Positions 33,231 to 44,127 of a stretch of DNA of 64,000 bases are shown here, piece by piece. The translations under genes and the position numbers were made by a program. The stretch spans positions 7,006,001-7,070,000 of the forward strand of contig OZ199840.1 in the NCBI GenBank assembly GCA_964304625.1, written 5' to 3'. The notes under the pieces are model-generated. The model was not told the DNA's origin. It made no database searches and saw nothing but the letters and a program-made list of their open reading frames with translations. Position 1 is the stretch's first letter. Every line of letters starts with the position of its first letter. This DNA is from Kudoa neothunni (lineage: Eukaryota; Cnidaria).

Positions 33231-33969
33231 TCATAAAAGTTTAAGTTGACCACAAACTTCGTCAATCAATTCACAATGATCTAAAACCAACCGTTTTCAC
33301 CTTCAAACGAACTTTGCTACATACCTGGCCCAACAGCGCAAGCAGTTATAGTATTTGGCTCGATTTGAGTTCTTCCTGCATCTCTTATCACGTAAGAAAT
33401 TAAATTTTTATCCATAGCCATTTTGTGAATTTTTTTCCTTGACAATAATCATACTAATATCAACAATCACGCTAAATACAACTCGTCGCAGTTATTTGTT
33501 TTAAGGACAATTTTAGGACTTCCATCATTTTCCCACATTTTTACTTTCTATCCACACAAATGAATAGAGAAAAATTCGATACAACGACAGCATATTGATA
33601 CCTCGGGATTCACTCTTGATGAACTCTTGTATGCTGCAATGGCTGCATGACAACACTATAGTGAAAAAAAATAAAATTTTTAAAATAGAAAATAATTTAA
33701 ATCACTTGCGATGAGATCTTCCCCTTACCCATCGAAAGGTCTGTACGTACAACTATCACCATCTTGTAACGATTACCGGTTACAAAAGTATCAACCACGT
33801 TTTTTAGGTGAAACGATCGACTTCTAGTGGTGTAAATCTCTCTGAACAATGCCAACAACATAAATGTTATTAGCAACAGGGAGACAACTACAGGGATTGA
33901 GTTATTGGGTCCAACCAACCAGTCATACACCATCACTATGTGTCGTTTGCATTCGTCAGATCGGAGCAA
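33231..33969 (-). CDS. PTRH2: peptidyl-tRNA hydrolase 2 (PTRH2/Bit1), 5 exons
   Basis: Pth2-family enzyme that releases tRNA from stalled peptidyl-tRNA; the animal form is anchored in the mitochondrial outer membrane and also acts in anoikis signalling. Exons (-): 33969-33706, 33655-33602, 33547-33480, 33437-33325 and 33280-33231, 549 nt, 182 residues (human 179). Introns are 42-54 bp, all GT-AG. Residues 25-42 (IPVVVSLLLITFMLLALF) form the membrane anchor. The Pth2 fold reads YKMVIVVRTDLSMGKGKISS, QCCHAAIAAYK, NPEKVKMWENDGSPKIVLK, RDAGRTQIEPNT and ends ELIDEVCGQLKLL, with the conserved Lys, His and DAGRTQI active-site positions kept. No family member other than PTRH2 has this anchor plus domain. 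It is head-to-head with the bL35m-like gene. Confidence 0.92.
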
Positions 33970-34397
33970 TCTGACTTGTTCCTTCTCACTCTCAATAACA
34001 TCGTAACATAGTCACCGTTCGTTACCTATCTCCTATTCATTATTTAATTTTATTTTGCTTTTACTATTTGATTCCTCAAAAAAATTCTCCAGGCATTAGC
34101 TCGATGGTTTGTTTTGTTATTTATTTGTTTACATAGTTATTGTCTTGAATTATTAATTATTAATACTTCAAACATGAAGTATAAGATTTAAAATGTTTTG
34201 CGACTGATTTACGAGCGAATAACTTAAGTTAAATTCATGGTTTGGTTATTAGCCCCATTAATAATAGCGAAGGGATATTTTTGGGCGACTGTCTCTCAAA
34301 CTAATAAAAAAATAAAATCCCATATGAACGCAAATTCTAGCTTATGAATGTATTATACGGCGAATTAAGACCATAGTCCACATCTTTTTAAGATTTC
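33970..34397. promoter_or_regulatory. shared intergenic region of PTRH2 and bL35m-like gene
   Basis: A 428-bp gap between divergent start codons with no coding sequence; it must hold both promoters. No TATA box or specific motif could be assigned with confidence. Confidence 0.4.
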
Positions 34398-34908
34398 ATG
34401 GGCGCATGCACTACCTGTATCCGCATTCGAGTCGAAATGATGAGTTTTGTGTTGAATAGGAGTCAGCTTAATTTGAAAAGTAGTTTGAATTTTTCATCAT
34501 TATCTGTAAGATATTTAGTTCTCTTCAAAGGTGTTTTCAATCAAAATAATCATGTTGCTAACTTCAGTAGTATCCAAAAATTTGTTTTATCCCCTACTTT
34601 AACTTCAACACCAAAACTATACGAAATAAATATTCGTACAATGATTTATAAGAGTTGGAATAAAGGTGGGTTTGATTGAAAATTTTTAAGATATTAATTT
34701 TCTATTCTCAGGAAAAAGAAAAACTGTTCCTTGCCTTAAACGTAAAGTCCGAATGACTAGAAGTGGCAAATTCATGGTTCTTCCTGGAAACTATCGTAAT
34801 CGTTACTTACTTCCACCACACAAAGCGCATAAAGATAGAGGATATGAAATTATTTCTTCTGGGTGGAAATACAAACGTTTAAAGATGATGATTAATTGCA
34901 AACTTTAA
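34398..34908 (+). CDS. mitochondrial ribosomal protein bL35m-like, 2 exons
   Basis: Probable large-subunit mitoribosomal protein. Exon 1 34398-34665 (or from the internal ATG at 34437), intron 34666-34711 (46 bp, GT-AG), exon 2 34712-34908; 154 or 141 residues. The N-terminal part is Ser/Asn/Leu-rich with basic residues, like a mitochondrial presequence. The C-terminal domain begins GKRKTVPCLKRKVRMTRSGK, matching the KGKRK-V-x-K-R-F-x-R...G start of bL35m and the T-G-S/T-G-K of bacterial L35. The tail (DRGYEIISSGWKYKRLKMMI) is less typical. Size and targeting fit, and so does the pairing with PTRH2. Identification rests on a short motif, so moderate confidence. Confidence 0.6.
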
Positions 34909-34909
34909 A

Positions 34910-36330
34910 TTATTTTTTCATTTTTCATACTCATGTATTTTCTAGAAATAGTTGCGCATAATTTTCGTGTCCGCTAGGTAGTTAATTAGAACTTTAAGTA
35001 AAGGTAATGGCTATATCCCAGGTAATCAATATCTCTTGAACTACCCGATATTGTTTGCCCATATTCCACATATCATCTAATGTTTATCTAACTTAATTTT
35101 TTGTAAATTTTTGAAAAATTAAAAAAAATTTTTTTTTGTGTGACTATGACCACACAAGTCCACCAGCAGCTGGGTACGATTTTTTATTTTTTTAATATAA
35201 TTTCATCAATTAACATCATTATACAAATAATAATGATTGTCTTTTTTTAAAAAATTAATATTCTTCACGTTTATGAAATAAAACTAATAATGAATTTAAA
35301 TATTAGTTTAAGCGATCACTCAATAAAACAGCTTTCATATGACACATGTAGGGGATTATTCTCAAAATTAGATTTGTAGTATATGTATATAATTTTATTT
35401 CTTTTTCTTTATAATTCCGATTGCAGTTAAAAGACTACCTCGTGGTCGACCAATCGATTTAACTTTTGAAGGAATCACTAGATCTAAACAAAATTTAACA
35501 TAATTTTTTTAAGTTTAACCTTTTAATTGAGGTTCTTCTACGATGGCGTTTGATTCATCGTTCAAAAAATTTTAGTTTACTATAAATTAGATTTGCATTT
35601 GTTGTGTTTTTCATATTTTTTTAGGCAGTGGCTATTGCAACGGGAGGAAATAACTCGAAAACTAACATGTCTATAAAAATTTTAATTTCGTTTTTATAAT
35701 AAATGATTTTTTCTCCAAATAATTTCAAATTTTGGGGGAAATATAATATGGTGGAATTTTCAAGGTTGTTATTGAAAATTAAGTAACTTCATAATGTCAT
35801 TTTGATTTGATAGATCGTAGGAACACTAAAAAAAAGCTTTCTAAGACAATAAACTTTCATAATTGCAAAAATTTTATGTAAATCGTATGCTTTCTATAGT
35901 ATGAATTACCACGCTCAGGAGTCCGCGCCATTACGTAAGATTTAGTTAACTAGTGGTACTGGTTCTTTCGTCGGTTAACATCCCTCTGATTCGATACATG
36001 CTATTATGGAGAATTATTAACACACTAATTAAAGATTTTTTTCTCAAAATTTATAATATGAATAATGTGTATTAATGTACAACTCATTGTATTTAAAGCT
36101 ATGTCTCAATCTACGAAATAAACACGAATCTATGATTTCGAGTTAGATTTATTTATACTATATATAGGACTTAAAAATAGATTGTTTGTTAAAGATATGG
36201 TAGTTTTTAAGGAATAATGTGTCATTTCCTTGATTCGATGTTACGTAGCAATAATTTGAGGGTAATGGGTAATAATTCTCTACATAAAAACAAAAGTATG
36301 ATTATCATAATAAAATCAAGATCCTTTTAA
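34910..36330. other. mostly non-coding; possible terminal exon near 35426-35503
   Basis: After a good acceptor (CCGATTGCAG) a short frame reads KRLPRGRPIDLTFEGITRSK and stops. The composition is basic and exon-like but nothing upstream can be joined to it. Otherwise AT-rich sequence without genes. Confidence 0.25.
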
Positions 36331-36332
36331 GA

Positions 36333-36978
36333 CAGAGTTCGGCAACGACCGGCCCCCGGACCAAATTTGGCCCGGGAGCTTTCCTCATCCGGCCTGCAAG
36401 GGATGTCATTGATAAAGTTAATTTTTTTGACGGTGCTTATATAATTTCCCCAACTTTTAAATTCGATCTCTTCAACATATAGATAAGCTTAATAGCAATG
36501 TGAACTATGTTACTTAAGTATTATTCCCTTTTTTGAAACATAAAAGTGCTTAAAAAAACAAAGATTAAAATTTTTCCCCGAGTAAATTCCATACTTATTT
36601 TTACTGATTGTACGATATTAGTTTTATTGTAGCTAATGGAAACGTTTAATTATTGCTCTTTACGTTTTAGAACAATAATTTGAATATATAAACGTTTAAA
36701 TTCAGCACCAAAAATATCAGGTAAATTATGAAATTAAAAATTGTATAAAACCAGTAATTCCTTCATAAAAGTACCGAACATTCACGTTCGTTATGTTTCT
36801 TTTTCTCGTTAAGATACAAATATATTATTTTAAATTTCAAAATATAAATTTACTAATCCAATTTTCAATTGTATTGTGAAAAATTTATTACATCTACTGG
36901 ATTTAAATATATTCTGGCCTTCCTCTTAGTTTGACATGATTATCCGGCCCGGCAACCTAATAGGGTTGCCGGCCCCTG
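36333..36978. mobile_element. hAT-type MITE (646 bp)
   Basis: The ends are CAGAGTTCGGCAACGACCGG (left) and, reverse complemented, CAGGGGCCGGCAACC (right), the classic CAGGGGTCGGCAACC hAT terminus. GC-rich ends enclose an AT-rich non-coding body. The flanking octamers TTTTAAGA and ATCTAAAG match poorly; the right one fits the nTCTAnAn hAT preference. The 3' 135 bp recur at 52102-52235. Confidence 0.7.
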
Positions 36979-36988
36979 ATCTAAAGTA

Positions 36989-37054
36989 ATGAGTGTTGGG
37001 CGTCCTAGAGGTGCTGCGCTTACGGTTGTTGACCTTCCTAGAAAAAGAAAGTAG
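36989..37054 (+). other. short basic coding remnant
   Basis: Reads MSVGRPRGAALTVVDLPRKR then K and a stop, a GRPRG...LP-KRK string that resembles tails of some zinc-finger transposases. It lies just before MULE 2 and could be a leftover of an older element. Too short to assign. Confidence 0.25.
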
Positions 37055-37076
37055 AATAAATAATAAAACAATTGGC

Positions 37077-38531
37077 ACGGAGAGTATTCGCCGAAAGGGG
37101 AGAACTCGTCGAACGCATATGCGCGTGCGCGTGTGTACAATTTTACAATGAGTGAAGGCGATTGTTTAAATTTAAAATATACTATGTTTAAAACCTAACG
37201 TAATAAAGATAAAATGCTGTACAACGGCTTCTTCTATGTTAAAGATAAGATTAATAGTTCTCGACAGTATTGGAGATGCGAGACCAGAAAATGTAAGGGT
37301 AGACTTATTACATTCCCCTTAGATCAGATCACGAGCATTGAAACTAAATGTTCCCACAACCATATTGTTTCAGAGGAGGAAATAAAAAAAGTTAAATTTA
37401 TGAACAAAATTAAATTATTGGCGGAGACAACTCAGTATCCAACCAACAAGGTTTTTTCTGTTGCCTCAACAACAGAAAATATAAATAATATTCCAATTGT
37501 TTCAAAAAGTACGGTGTACAAAAATATTCAGACGCGAAGAAAAAGAAATAACATAATAATTGATACCCGTGAAAATTTTGAAAATTCAATAAATACAAAC
37601 AGAGGAGAGATATTTTGTCATTTTGATTCTGGCTCAGATTCAAAATCAAGAATAATTGTCTTTACAACGAATACCAACATATGCCATTTGAAAAATTCAT
37701 CTGTTTAGATTGTAGATGGGACTTTCAAAGTAGTTCCCCATGAATTTCAGCAGCTATATATCATACATGGAAAGATATTTGGAAAAACATTTCCATTGAT
37801 TTATGTTTTGATGACGCGAAAAAATCAGGAAGACTACGAAAATCTACTTAAAATTTTAAAAGAAAAATTAGAATTGGAGTTACCGGAAAATGTAATAATG
37901 GACCTCGAACTCGCCCAGTATAATGCTTTTAAAAAAGCATCAAAACTAGAAAATATTTTCTTTTGCCTATTTCATTTTGGGCAATGTCTCTGGAGAAAAA
38001 TTAAAAATCTGGGATTGGCTAAAGCTTATTATGATGATCAAAATCTCAGATTATTTCTCAAATGCTTCTCCTCTCTTGCATACCCCTAGGCCATATTGAA
38101 GAAGAGTTCGAAAAATTGAAAAAAAGTCGGCAAATTTTAAAGAAGATAAAATCGATGAATTTATCAAGTATTTTGAGAAAAACTTTTTAAAATCCAAAAA
38201 ATATCCGGCGTCATCATGGAACGCGTATGCCAGAGTGAGATTCAACGTGGACTTAACTACGAATGCTGCAGAATTGTTTCATCTACATTTCGGCTCCAGG
38301 TTCGATCAATACCACTCCGGGTTAAATACTTTTATTGAAAAATTAAAAGAAACTCAGAGCTTGGTAGAGCAGGATATAAACTTTATCATGTGTAATCCAA
38401 ACGTGAGCAAAAACTCAAAATACAAACTCAAAATGGAAAAAATTAAGTCAATATTAGAAAATTACGAGGGATACTGCGAAACATTCTTTGTCGAATCAAT
38501 AACTAAAGTATATAATTGGAAGCAAGGTTAA
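37077..38531 (+). mobile_element. FLYWCH-MULE element 2, broken
   Basis: Homologous to MULE 1. 37214-37708 encodes the FLYWCH-type finger (QYWRCETRKCKG...CSHNHIVSEEE) and linker, ending with a stop directly before IVDGTFKVVPHEFQQLY (first Asp). 37796-38089 continues with VIMDLELAQYNAFKKASK (second Asp) and CLFHFGQCLWRKIKNLG, ending in another stop. 38235-38531 holds DLTTNAAELFHLHFGSRFDQ and the C-terminus. A terminal-like block (CACGGAGAGTATTCGCC, then GAACGCATATGCGCG) at 37077-37130 resembles the right terminus of MULE 1; the opposite end is probably near 38593-38625. At least three breaks; inactive. Confidence 0.75.
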
Positions 38532-38664
38532 TTTAACAAAAAATTTCTCTCATTAATATTTAATTATGTTACCAAAATGTGTTTTTTTGTGAGCGTTCGG
38601 CGGGTTGTCGCCTCACGAGTTTTATTTATGATTATTTTCTAAATAAATATAACAAAAAAAGAGT

Positions 38665-38727
38665 GGTGTGTATTACACTCCAAAAATCGTTAGAAGGTGT
38701 ACGTTTTTCGCATCATTAGAGGGTTAA
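38665..38727 (-). repeat. piggyBac-type end with palindrome
   Basis: GGTGTGTATTACACTCC, then TCGTTAGAAGGTGTACG and CATCATTAGAGGG ending in TTAA (38724-38727). Read inward it starts TTAACCCTCTAATGATGC, close to the termini at 3362 and 22504. Confidence 0.5.
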
Positions 38728-38729
38728 TC

Positions 38730-39450
38730 ACCGAACACAATATATTTTTCATTCCCGAAAAATGATATAATTTTAATGAAAGGTTTTTGATAAAAGAAAA
38801 TTCCTGCCCATTGTTTAAATTGATACGATTATTAGATATTCTCTTGTTGCAAATCGAGAAATACTGTTTCTAGCCCATGCCACATTTATTATACCTTTTT
38901 TGTTTCCTATATCATACGACATAGAATTCCTGCGGAAAATTACAATTTTGATATACCAAATTTAGCCCTTAAATGAATTCATCGTGAGAAGATTAATTTA
39001 ACTTTTGTTAATGAAACTTTCGGTACATTTTATCACCAACCTCGAGTATCTCACCGAATTGTAATTACTATTAAAAAAGTCAAAACCTTTTGTCATACCG
39101 AATTATTTGTTCTTGTTAATATATTATAAATTTTTCAATTATAGAAATCTCGCGAAAAATAATTTTCTCATGCACGAATAAAAGTTTCCACTGACACAGT
39201 TATAAAGATTAGCACCGAAGTCATTAGTATTTGTATTATGGTAATACCCATTCGTATAATTCTATTGTTTCACGTACTGTTTCAATCTTGATAAGTTTTC
39301 AGAGAACAAAAAAGATTTTAAATAAGCCTTTTGATGTTCGATGCGAAAAACCTGACGTCGAAGACGTATTTCATCGCGCGCAATTAAGGTTTAGATTAGG
39401 TGTTTGTTGCCTGAACGGCGTATCGGCGGTTGAAAACTACGCACATTTTC
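38730..39450. other. no gene seen; upstream region of CKS1
   Basis: A 74-codon frame at 39231-39455 has no recognisable motif and runs into the CKS1 start. The region is otherwise AT-rich and probably holds the CKS1 promoter. Confidence 0.4.
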
Positions 39451-39451
39451 C

Positions 39452-39808
39452 ATGAGCGACATTTACTATTCTGACAAATATTCTGACAATATCTATGAAT
39501 ATCGGTAATTTTATATTTTGATGTACTGGACTTAGCTGATCCTTGGCTGTGTTAGGCATGTTATTTTGCCCCAAGAGATAGCAAGAAACTTGCCAAAAGG
39601 TGTTCTCTTGGAAGAATCTGAATGGCGTAAGTTGGGTGTACAGCAATCACGTGGATGGATTCATTACATGATTCATGAACCTGGTATTAGATCCTCCAGC
39701 CATTAAATGATGACGTTATTGTGACTTTTAGAACCACATATTTTACTTTTTAGAAGGCCGCTTCAATCTACCCAATCCAACGATAAGCAATCTTTATCCA
39801 ATAGATGA
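39452..39808 (+). CDS. CKS1: cyclin-dependent kinase regulatory subunit CKS1, 3 exons
   Basis: Small Cdk adaptor that binds Cdk1/Cdk2 and docks phosphothreonine sites to allow multisite phosphorylation and SCF-Skp2 targeting. Exons: 39452-39504, 39556-39683 and 39732-39808, 258 nt, 85 residues; introns of 51 and 48 bp, both GT-AG with TTAG acceptors. The protein reads [20 protein letters not shown], then [40 protein letters not shown] and [11 protein letters not shown], an almost canonical CKS including the WRxLGVQQSxGWxHYxxHxPEPHxLLFRRP signature and the hinge HxPEPH. The C-terminal Ser/Gln tail is variable as usual. It sits alone between transposon debris. Confidence 0.96.
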
Positions 39809-39819
39809 CTTCATTTTGA

Positions 39820-39965
39820 GTAACGCTTATGTTATCCACCTTATTTTGATTATTTTATCGTTGTTTTCTGAATCTTGTGATCACTTAGCAATATAATAAT
39901 TTAATTTCGTTAACTTTGAATTTTTTTCTCACAACTTATGAATTATATTTTGCCGCTGTTCGTGA
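39820..39965. other. CKS1 3' flank
   Basis: Short AT-rich non-coding sequence to the terminus of the next transposon. Confidence 0.4.
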
Positions 39966-39968
39966 TTA

Positions 39969-41760
39969 CCGTATATACTCGAGTATAAGCCGCGGGGTCA
40001 CATTTGGACTAACATATCGTGATTATGGTTGACCGGAATATAGGTCGCAGTCATAAACCAAAAATTTATTGCGTGTACATTTAGCGATTTACAAAATATA
40101 TTTTAAATAAAATCTGATTATTTTAAGACAAAAAAGAAAATATTCATTATGCAAAGAGCAAATGATTATTTTTAAAAAAATTAAAAAACTATTAATATTC
40201 ATTGTCGGCGTCATCATCACCCTTAGCCGACGAAAGCGCATCCTTGTCAAAAAGGCGTGCACTTTGTTCTAATGTCAAGGTACCGTCGTAAATCTCGTGC
40301 ATTTCTTCTTCCGTATCGCTGTGTATTTCGTCGTCTTCCCAGAGTATATCGTCTTCAATTCCATCCATCGCATTAGAAATGACACATTTTTAGAACGATT
40401 TCCGAATTATACCCGTGTCTATGGAGAGCCAAGAATCTTTTGCCCATTTAGTTGCCAATGCAGGTTATTGTGAACGCAGGAGGGAGACCACAAAGCAACA
40501 ATAACAACAACAACAATAATAATTGTGTCCCCAGCTAATGATTTGTTAATCTCGTGTACTAATCTACCAACATAACACAGGCCTCTTAAAATTTCCTGAT
40601 GCTGTTTTCCGCCAATCCGTCTGACATTCGTTTGATTCATTGGTCGTGTACTTTACATTTGAACGGAAAAGTTGAAGAAACATCTAAAGGTTGTAATATT
40701 GAAGTTAAGCCCCAAGGAATAACAGCATTATCTGTTTTATAGTAGTTTTGGACACGTTGTTTGACATCATCAACGAGATGAGCTCGGAGCATATCCCAAA
40801 CTAACAAACTTGGTTTTTTATCCAAATTATCTCCTGGGCGACGAGACCATACCTTTTCCATCCAAATATGAAGTCCTTCTACATCCATCCTTTCTCGTGA
40901 ACATGAATAACGCGACAGTAAAGTGGGTTTTTTCGTGACCAGTTGTTCTAACCGTCACGGTTTTGATTCCTATATTATCAACTGTCCGGTTACCAGAAGC
41001 ATCAAAAAACATAGGTGTTTCGTCCATGTTTCCAATTCGACTAAGATCATTGTAACGCGAACGAGAAGGCAGAATTAATGGACAACAATAATGAGGGTAT
41101 TACGACTACTAATTATCTATGATGACGTCACAATCATAATTTATCTTTTTCCTTATATTCATAACATATTTATGTGTAAGACAGCGAAAGAAGACACAAT
41201 TTGAGACAAGACAACAGGATTAACAAATCAACAAATATTTAATACCGTTATTGTAAACATATTTATTTGTTAATCCTTACATTATGAAAGTTGGTAATCT
41301 TGTTTTCTAAATTGGACGGAAGTTTTTCGCACATTTTGGTTCTTTGGTTAAGAGCTAAACCATGTCTGTTCATTAGACGCGTACACCATCCAGTCGATGC
41401 TTTAAAGTTTGATTCCTTTATAATATCTTTGGAATTTAATCGAATCGCTCTGCGCGTCACTACGTATCCGCTTTGTCTCATTTCATTTATCCACCTGTTT
41501 AACTCTTCCTCATCGCAGGTAAATTTTGACGTCTTTCCCATATTGGTTATTTTTGAAACTGGCATTTCTTCCATCTGCAGAACAGATTTTCTCCAATCGC
41601 GTACCTTCTTTTCGCTAACTCTATTTTTGTTAGCCGCAAGTCGATTGTTGTCACATTCGATAGCATATTTTGAAACTTTTAATTTGAATTTGGCGTCATA
41701 GCGATGTCTTTTTTTTTGATGGAACTCATTATCCAAACATAAATGAAATACATATTAAAT
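39969..41760 (-). mobile_element. pogo/jerky-like DDE element D, broken
   Basis: A distinct Tc1/mariner-superfamily element. The 3' end carries CCGTATATACTCGAGTATAA after TA. 41736-41263 (-) encodes two helix-turn-helix DNA-binding parts (YDAKFKLKVSKYAIECDNNR, EELNRWINEMRQSGYVVTRR, GWCTRLMNRHGL). After about 220 bp of interrupting sequence, 41027-40827 reads IGNMDETPMFFDASG (first Asp) and 40888-40637 reads PSLLVWDMLRAHLVDDVK (second Asp) and GLTSILQPLDVS (third Asp). The acidic C-terminus (DILWEDDEIHSDTEEEMHEI) lies near 40370-40200. The frame is broken at least twice. The 5' terminus was not found. A 12-bp inverted pair, GGATTAACAAAT / ATTTGTTAATCC, lies in the interrupting segment at 41217-41277. 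Confidence 0.75.
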
Positions 41761-42145
41761 ATCAACAAAACAATTCCGTCATTTTAATTAACCCTTTAAG
41801 ACCGAATGGTGCCATATGGCACCATGGCGTTGTTTTGGAAATTTCTTGGTGTGTATCAGTGTTTCTGAATATATATATCTTATATGGGCATTATTAATTG
41901 TCACTTTATTTTATCAAAAAAACAAATAACAGTATTTATTATTTTTTTATAAATAAAAATGCAAATTAAATCGATATTTTTTTTGTATAATAAACAGGTG
42001 ATGTTTGATTGATTGAATCATATTCTTAAAATCACTATATTTTCATAAAAAAATATGTATTGGAAATTATATAAAATTTTAAAAAAATGTATATCACCGT
42101 TATTAATTCGTAAATGTCGAGGTGTACAGTGAATGATTAATTCGT

Positions 42146-42168
42146 GGTGCCATATGGCACCATTCGGC
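42146..42168 (-). repeat. internal inverted copy of the piggyBac terminal palindrome
   Basis: GGTGCCATATGGCACC recurs at 42146-42161 followed by ATTCGG, i.e. the 41804-41823 block in inverted orientation, 340 bp inside the left end. The first codons of the transposase N-terminal frame run through it. Confidence 0.7.
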
Positions 42169-43258
42169 GCCCACGTTGTTGTGTCGGATTAACATTATCG
42201 TGGACTCTGGATTTGGTGAAAAAGATTAATGATAATGGGGATATTGTTGAGGAGTTAATATTACTACCTGATGCCGATATATCTGATGATGAAATCAAAA
42301 ATCTGAAACTCGATATTCTCTCGGATACTAATTTTAACACGTAGGATCATAACGACCATCAATCACGATTTATAAAAAACTCATTAAACATGGTTGATGA
42401 AAGCGTCCTCATAAATAAGAAACTCAAAAAGGAAAATACTTTGGATCCTTATTCATATTTTAATATGTTCTTTTCCGACAAATTGATTGAGTTAATTTGT
42501 AAAGAGACTAATAAGTATTCCATAGACAAAAATTCGTCGTTTCGAACTACCGTAAACGAAATAAAGTTGTTCATTGGAATGCTTATAAGAATGGCCATTA
42601 TTAAACTACCTAGAATAAGGAGCTATTGGAGTGCTGAACTCAACATAACAATTATAGCTGAGAAAATGTCGAGAGACCGCATCGCATCATGGATATGCAA
42701 AAATCCATTCATTTTTGCGATAACAATGATATTGTTAAATCCTGTACCCACAGGGATTATAATCGATTTTTTAAAGTGACGCCCCCACTAGACATCATTC
42801 GAGAGGCCTGTTTGAAAATTGAACCAGACTATAATCAATGCGTGGATGAGCAGATGATTCCATTTAAAGGTAAGTCCGGTCTCAAACGATATCTACCATC
42901 CAAATCTACAAAATGGGGGTTCAAGGTATTTACAAGAAATGGGTCTGGTGGTATTGTCCACGACTTTTTTTTGAAGATGGCAATTTTACTTATGATGGCG
43001 AAAGCTCTTGTTTTCGATCCTCCGACATCGTTTTAAAATTGGCCCAGTCTATTGAAAAAGGAAACACACCATCTATATTTTGCTAATCATTTTTCAACGC
43101 TCCCGCTGCATTCGATTCTACTCAAAATGGGTCATGATTCCACGAGTACGATGAGAAGAAATCGCCTCCATAATTGTCCTATCAGTGATGATAAGACCTC
43201 TAAAAAATTGAAAAGGGGCAGTTACGAATACGCGCTATATGTAGATAATTGTAGTAAT

Positions 43259-43437
43259 CCCCCAATCAACCGAGGCTGGGCTCCGCGCTAGCCCACTACA
43301 TTAGTGGGCGGAAATCCCCTAGACAATAACAATCAGGGTGATCACCATAGCTTCGTTTACTATAATAACTTAGCTGTACTATTCTTTAACATTGATTGTT
43401 TCCTCGCGCAAATACAACAATAATGATTCAAAAACTA
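43259..43437. other. probable short insertion inside piggyBac 2
   Basis: About 180 bp of unrelated, locally GC-rich sequence separates two consecutive parts of the transposase (VDNC... and ..IVRWLDSS). It contains a perfect 8-bp stem, GCCCACTA-CAT-TAGTGGGC. No target duplication or known family identified. Confidence 0.4.
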
Positions 43438-44127
43438 ACATTGTGCGTTGGTTAGACAGCTCCGTCGTAAATGTGACATCGACAGCTCACTCTATTTCTC
43501 CTATGAGCACTATCGACAGATACGATCGAAAAGAGAAAAAAGTTGTAAAAATCGATTGGACCATAAATCCCAAAAATGGTATAAGAGGGTATTTTTGTGG
43601 GCCATTAATTTGTGTATCCTTAACGGATGGTTTGTCTACAAACGCTAATGCCTGCCAAAAATATTCGCTGTTTAATGGATTTTAGCGTTTCGGTGAGCGA
43701 GCAATTGTTGCATGTGCATCAGGTAGTAAATATGATGAGAAAAAGAGGTAGGTAGGCCGTTCACATCCGATTTTGTTACTACACCAATTCCAATGATAGC
43801 TAGTGTCTATAATTTTTCTGAGTCAAAGGTAAGTAAAAATGTACGATTTGCCCAAATCTCTCATTTCCTAGAATGCACAACGGCCAAAGTAAGATGTAAA
43901 TTTTGTGGACTGCATCCCAGAACAATGTATCAAATGCGATGTCCGCTTATGCTTAAATATAAATAGAAACTGCTTTTTAGATTATCATACAAAAAAATAA
44001 ATTTTTTTATTACGTTTATATGTTATACGTGTATTTTTTGGGAACGACAAAGTTTTTTTTAATTTTCTTAAACATTATGCCTCATATTCGAATATTAAAT
44101 GTAATTATAATAATGTTCTTATTATTA

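Larger units (their letters stand above)
41788..44000 (+). mobile_element. piggyBac element 2, broken
   Basis: The left end is TTAA at 41788-41791 then CCCTTTAAGACCGAATGGTG with palindrome GGTGCCATATGGCACC (41808-41823). The transposase pieces follow: acidic N-terminus 42144-42344 (LILLPDADISDDEIKNL), then 42390-42779 (DPYSYFNMFFSDKLIELI) and 42689-43036 with NQCVDEQMIPFKGKSGLKRY (first Asp). 43052-43291 has MRRNRLHNCPISDDKTSKKL. After an insertion come IVRWLDSSVVNVTSTAH and DRYDRKEKKVVKID (43392-43685). The GGVD-type third Asp is lost. The cysteine-rich C-terminus reads RCKFCGLHPRTMYQMRCPL and then, in another frame, NRNCFLDYHTKK to 44000. Five or more breaks. The right terminus is not visible; Tigger A2 lies about 125 bp beyond. 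Confidence 0.85.

Noticed and set aside
36325-36986. Target duplication of the hAT MITE
   Set aside because: TTTTAAGA and ATCTAAAG agree at about half the positions; not claimed.
39231-39455. 74-codon frame just upstream of CKS1
   Set aside because: No recognisable motif, no splice partners, and it ends across the CKS1 start; probably chance.
40419-40640. Frame with a run of Val/Ile resembling a membrane helix
   Set aside because: The run comes from an (AAC)n/(AAT)n-like simple repeat inside the decayed pogo-like element D; not a real protein.
41291-41701. 136-codon plus-strand frame
   Set aside because: Antisense to the DNA-binding domain of pogo-like element D; no motif of its own.
42144-42168. 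Protein start MVPYGTIRRP as genuine piggyBac N-terminus
   Set aside because: These residues come from the terminal palindrome; the real start may be further inside. Kept as a repeat, not as a confident start.
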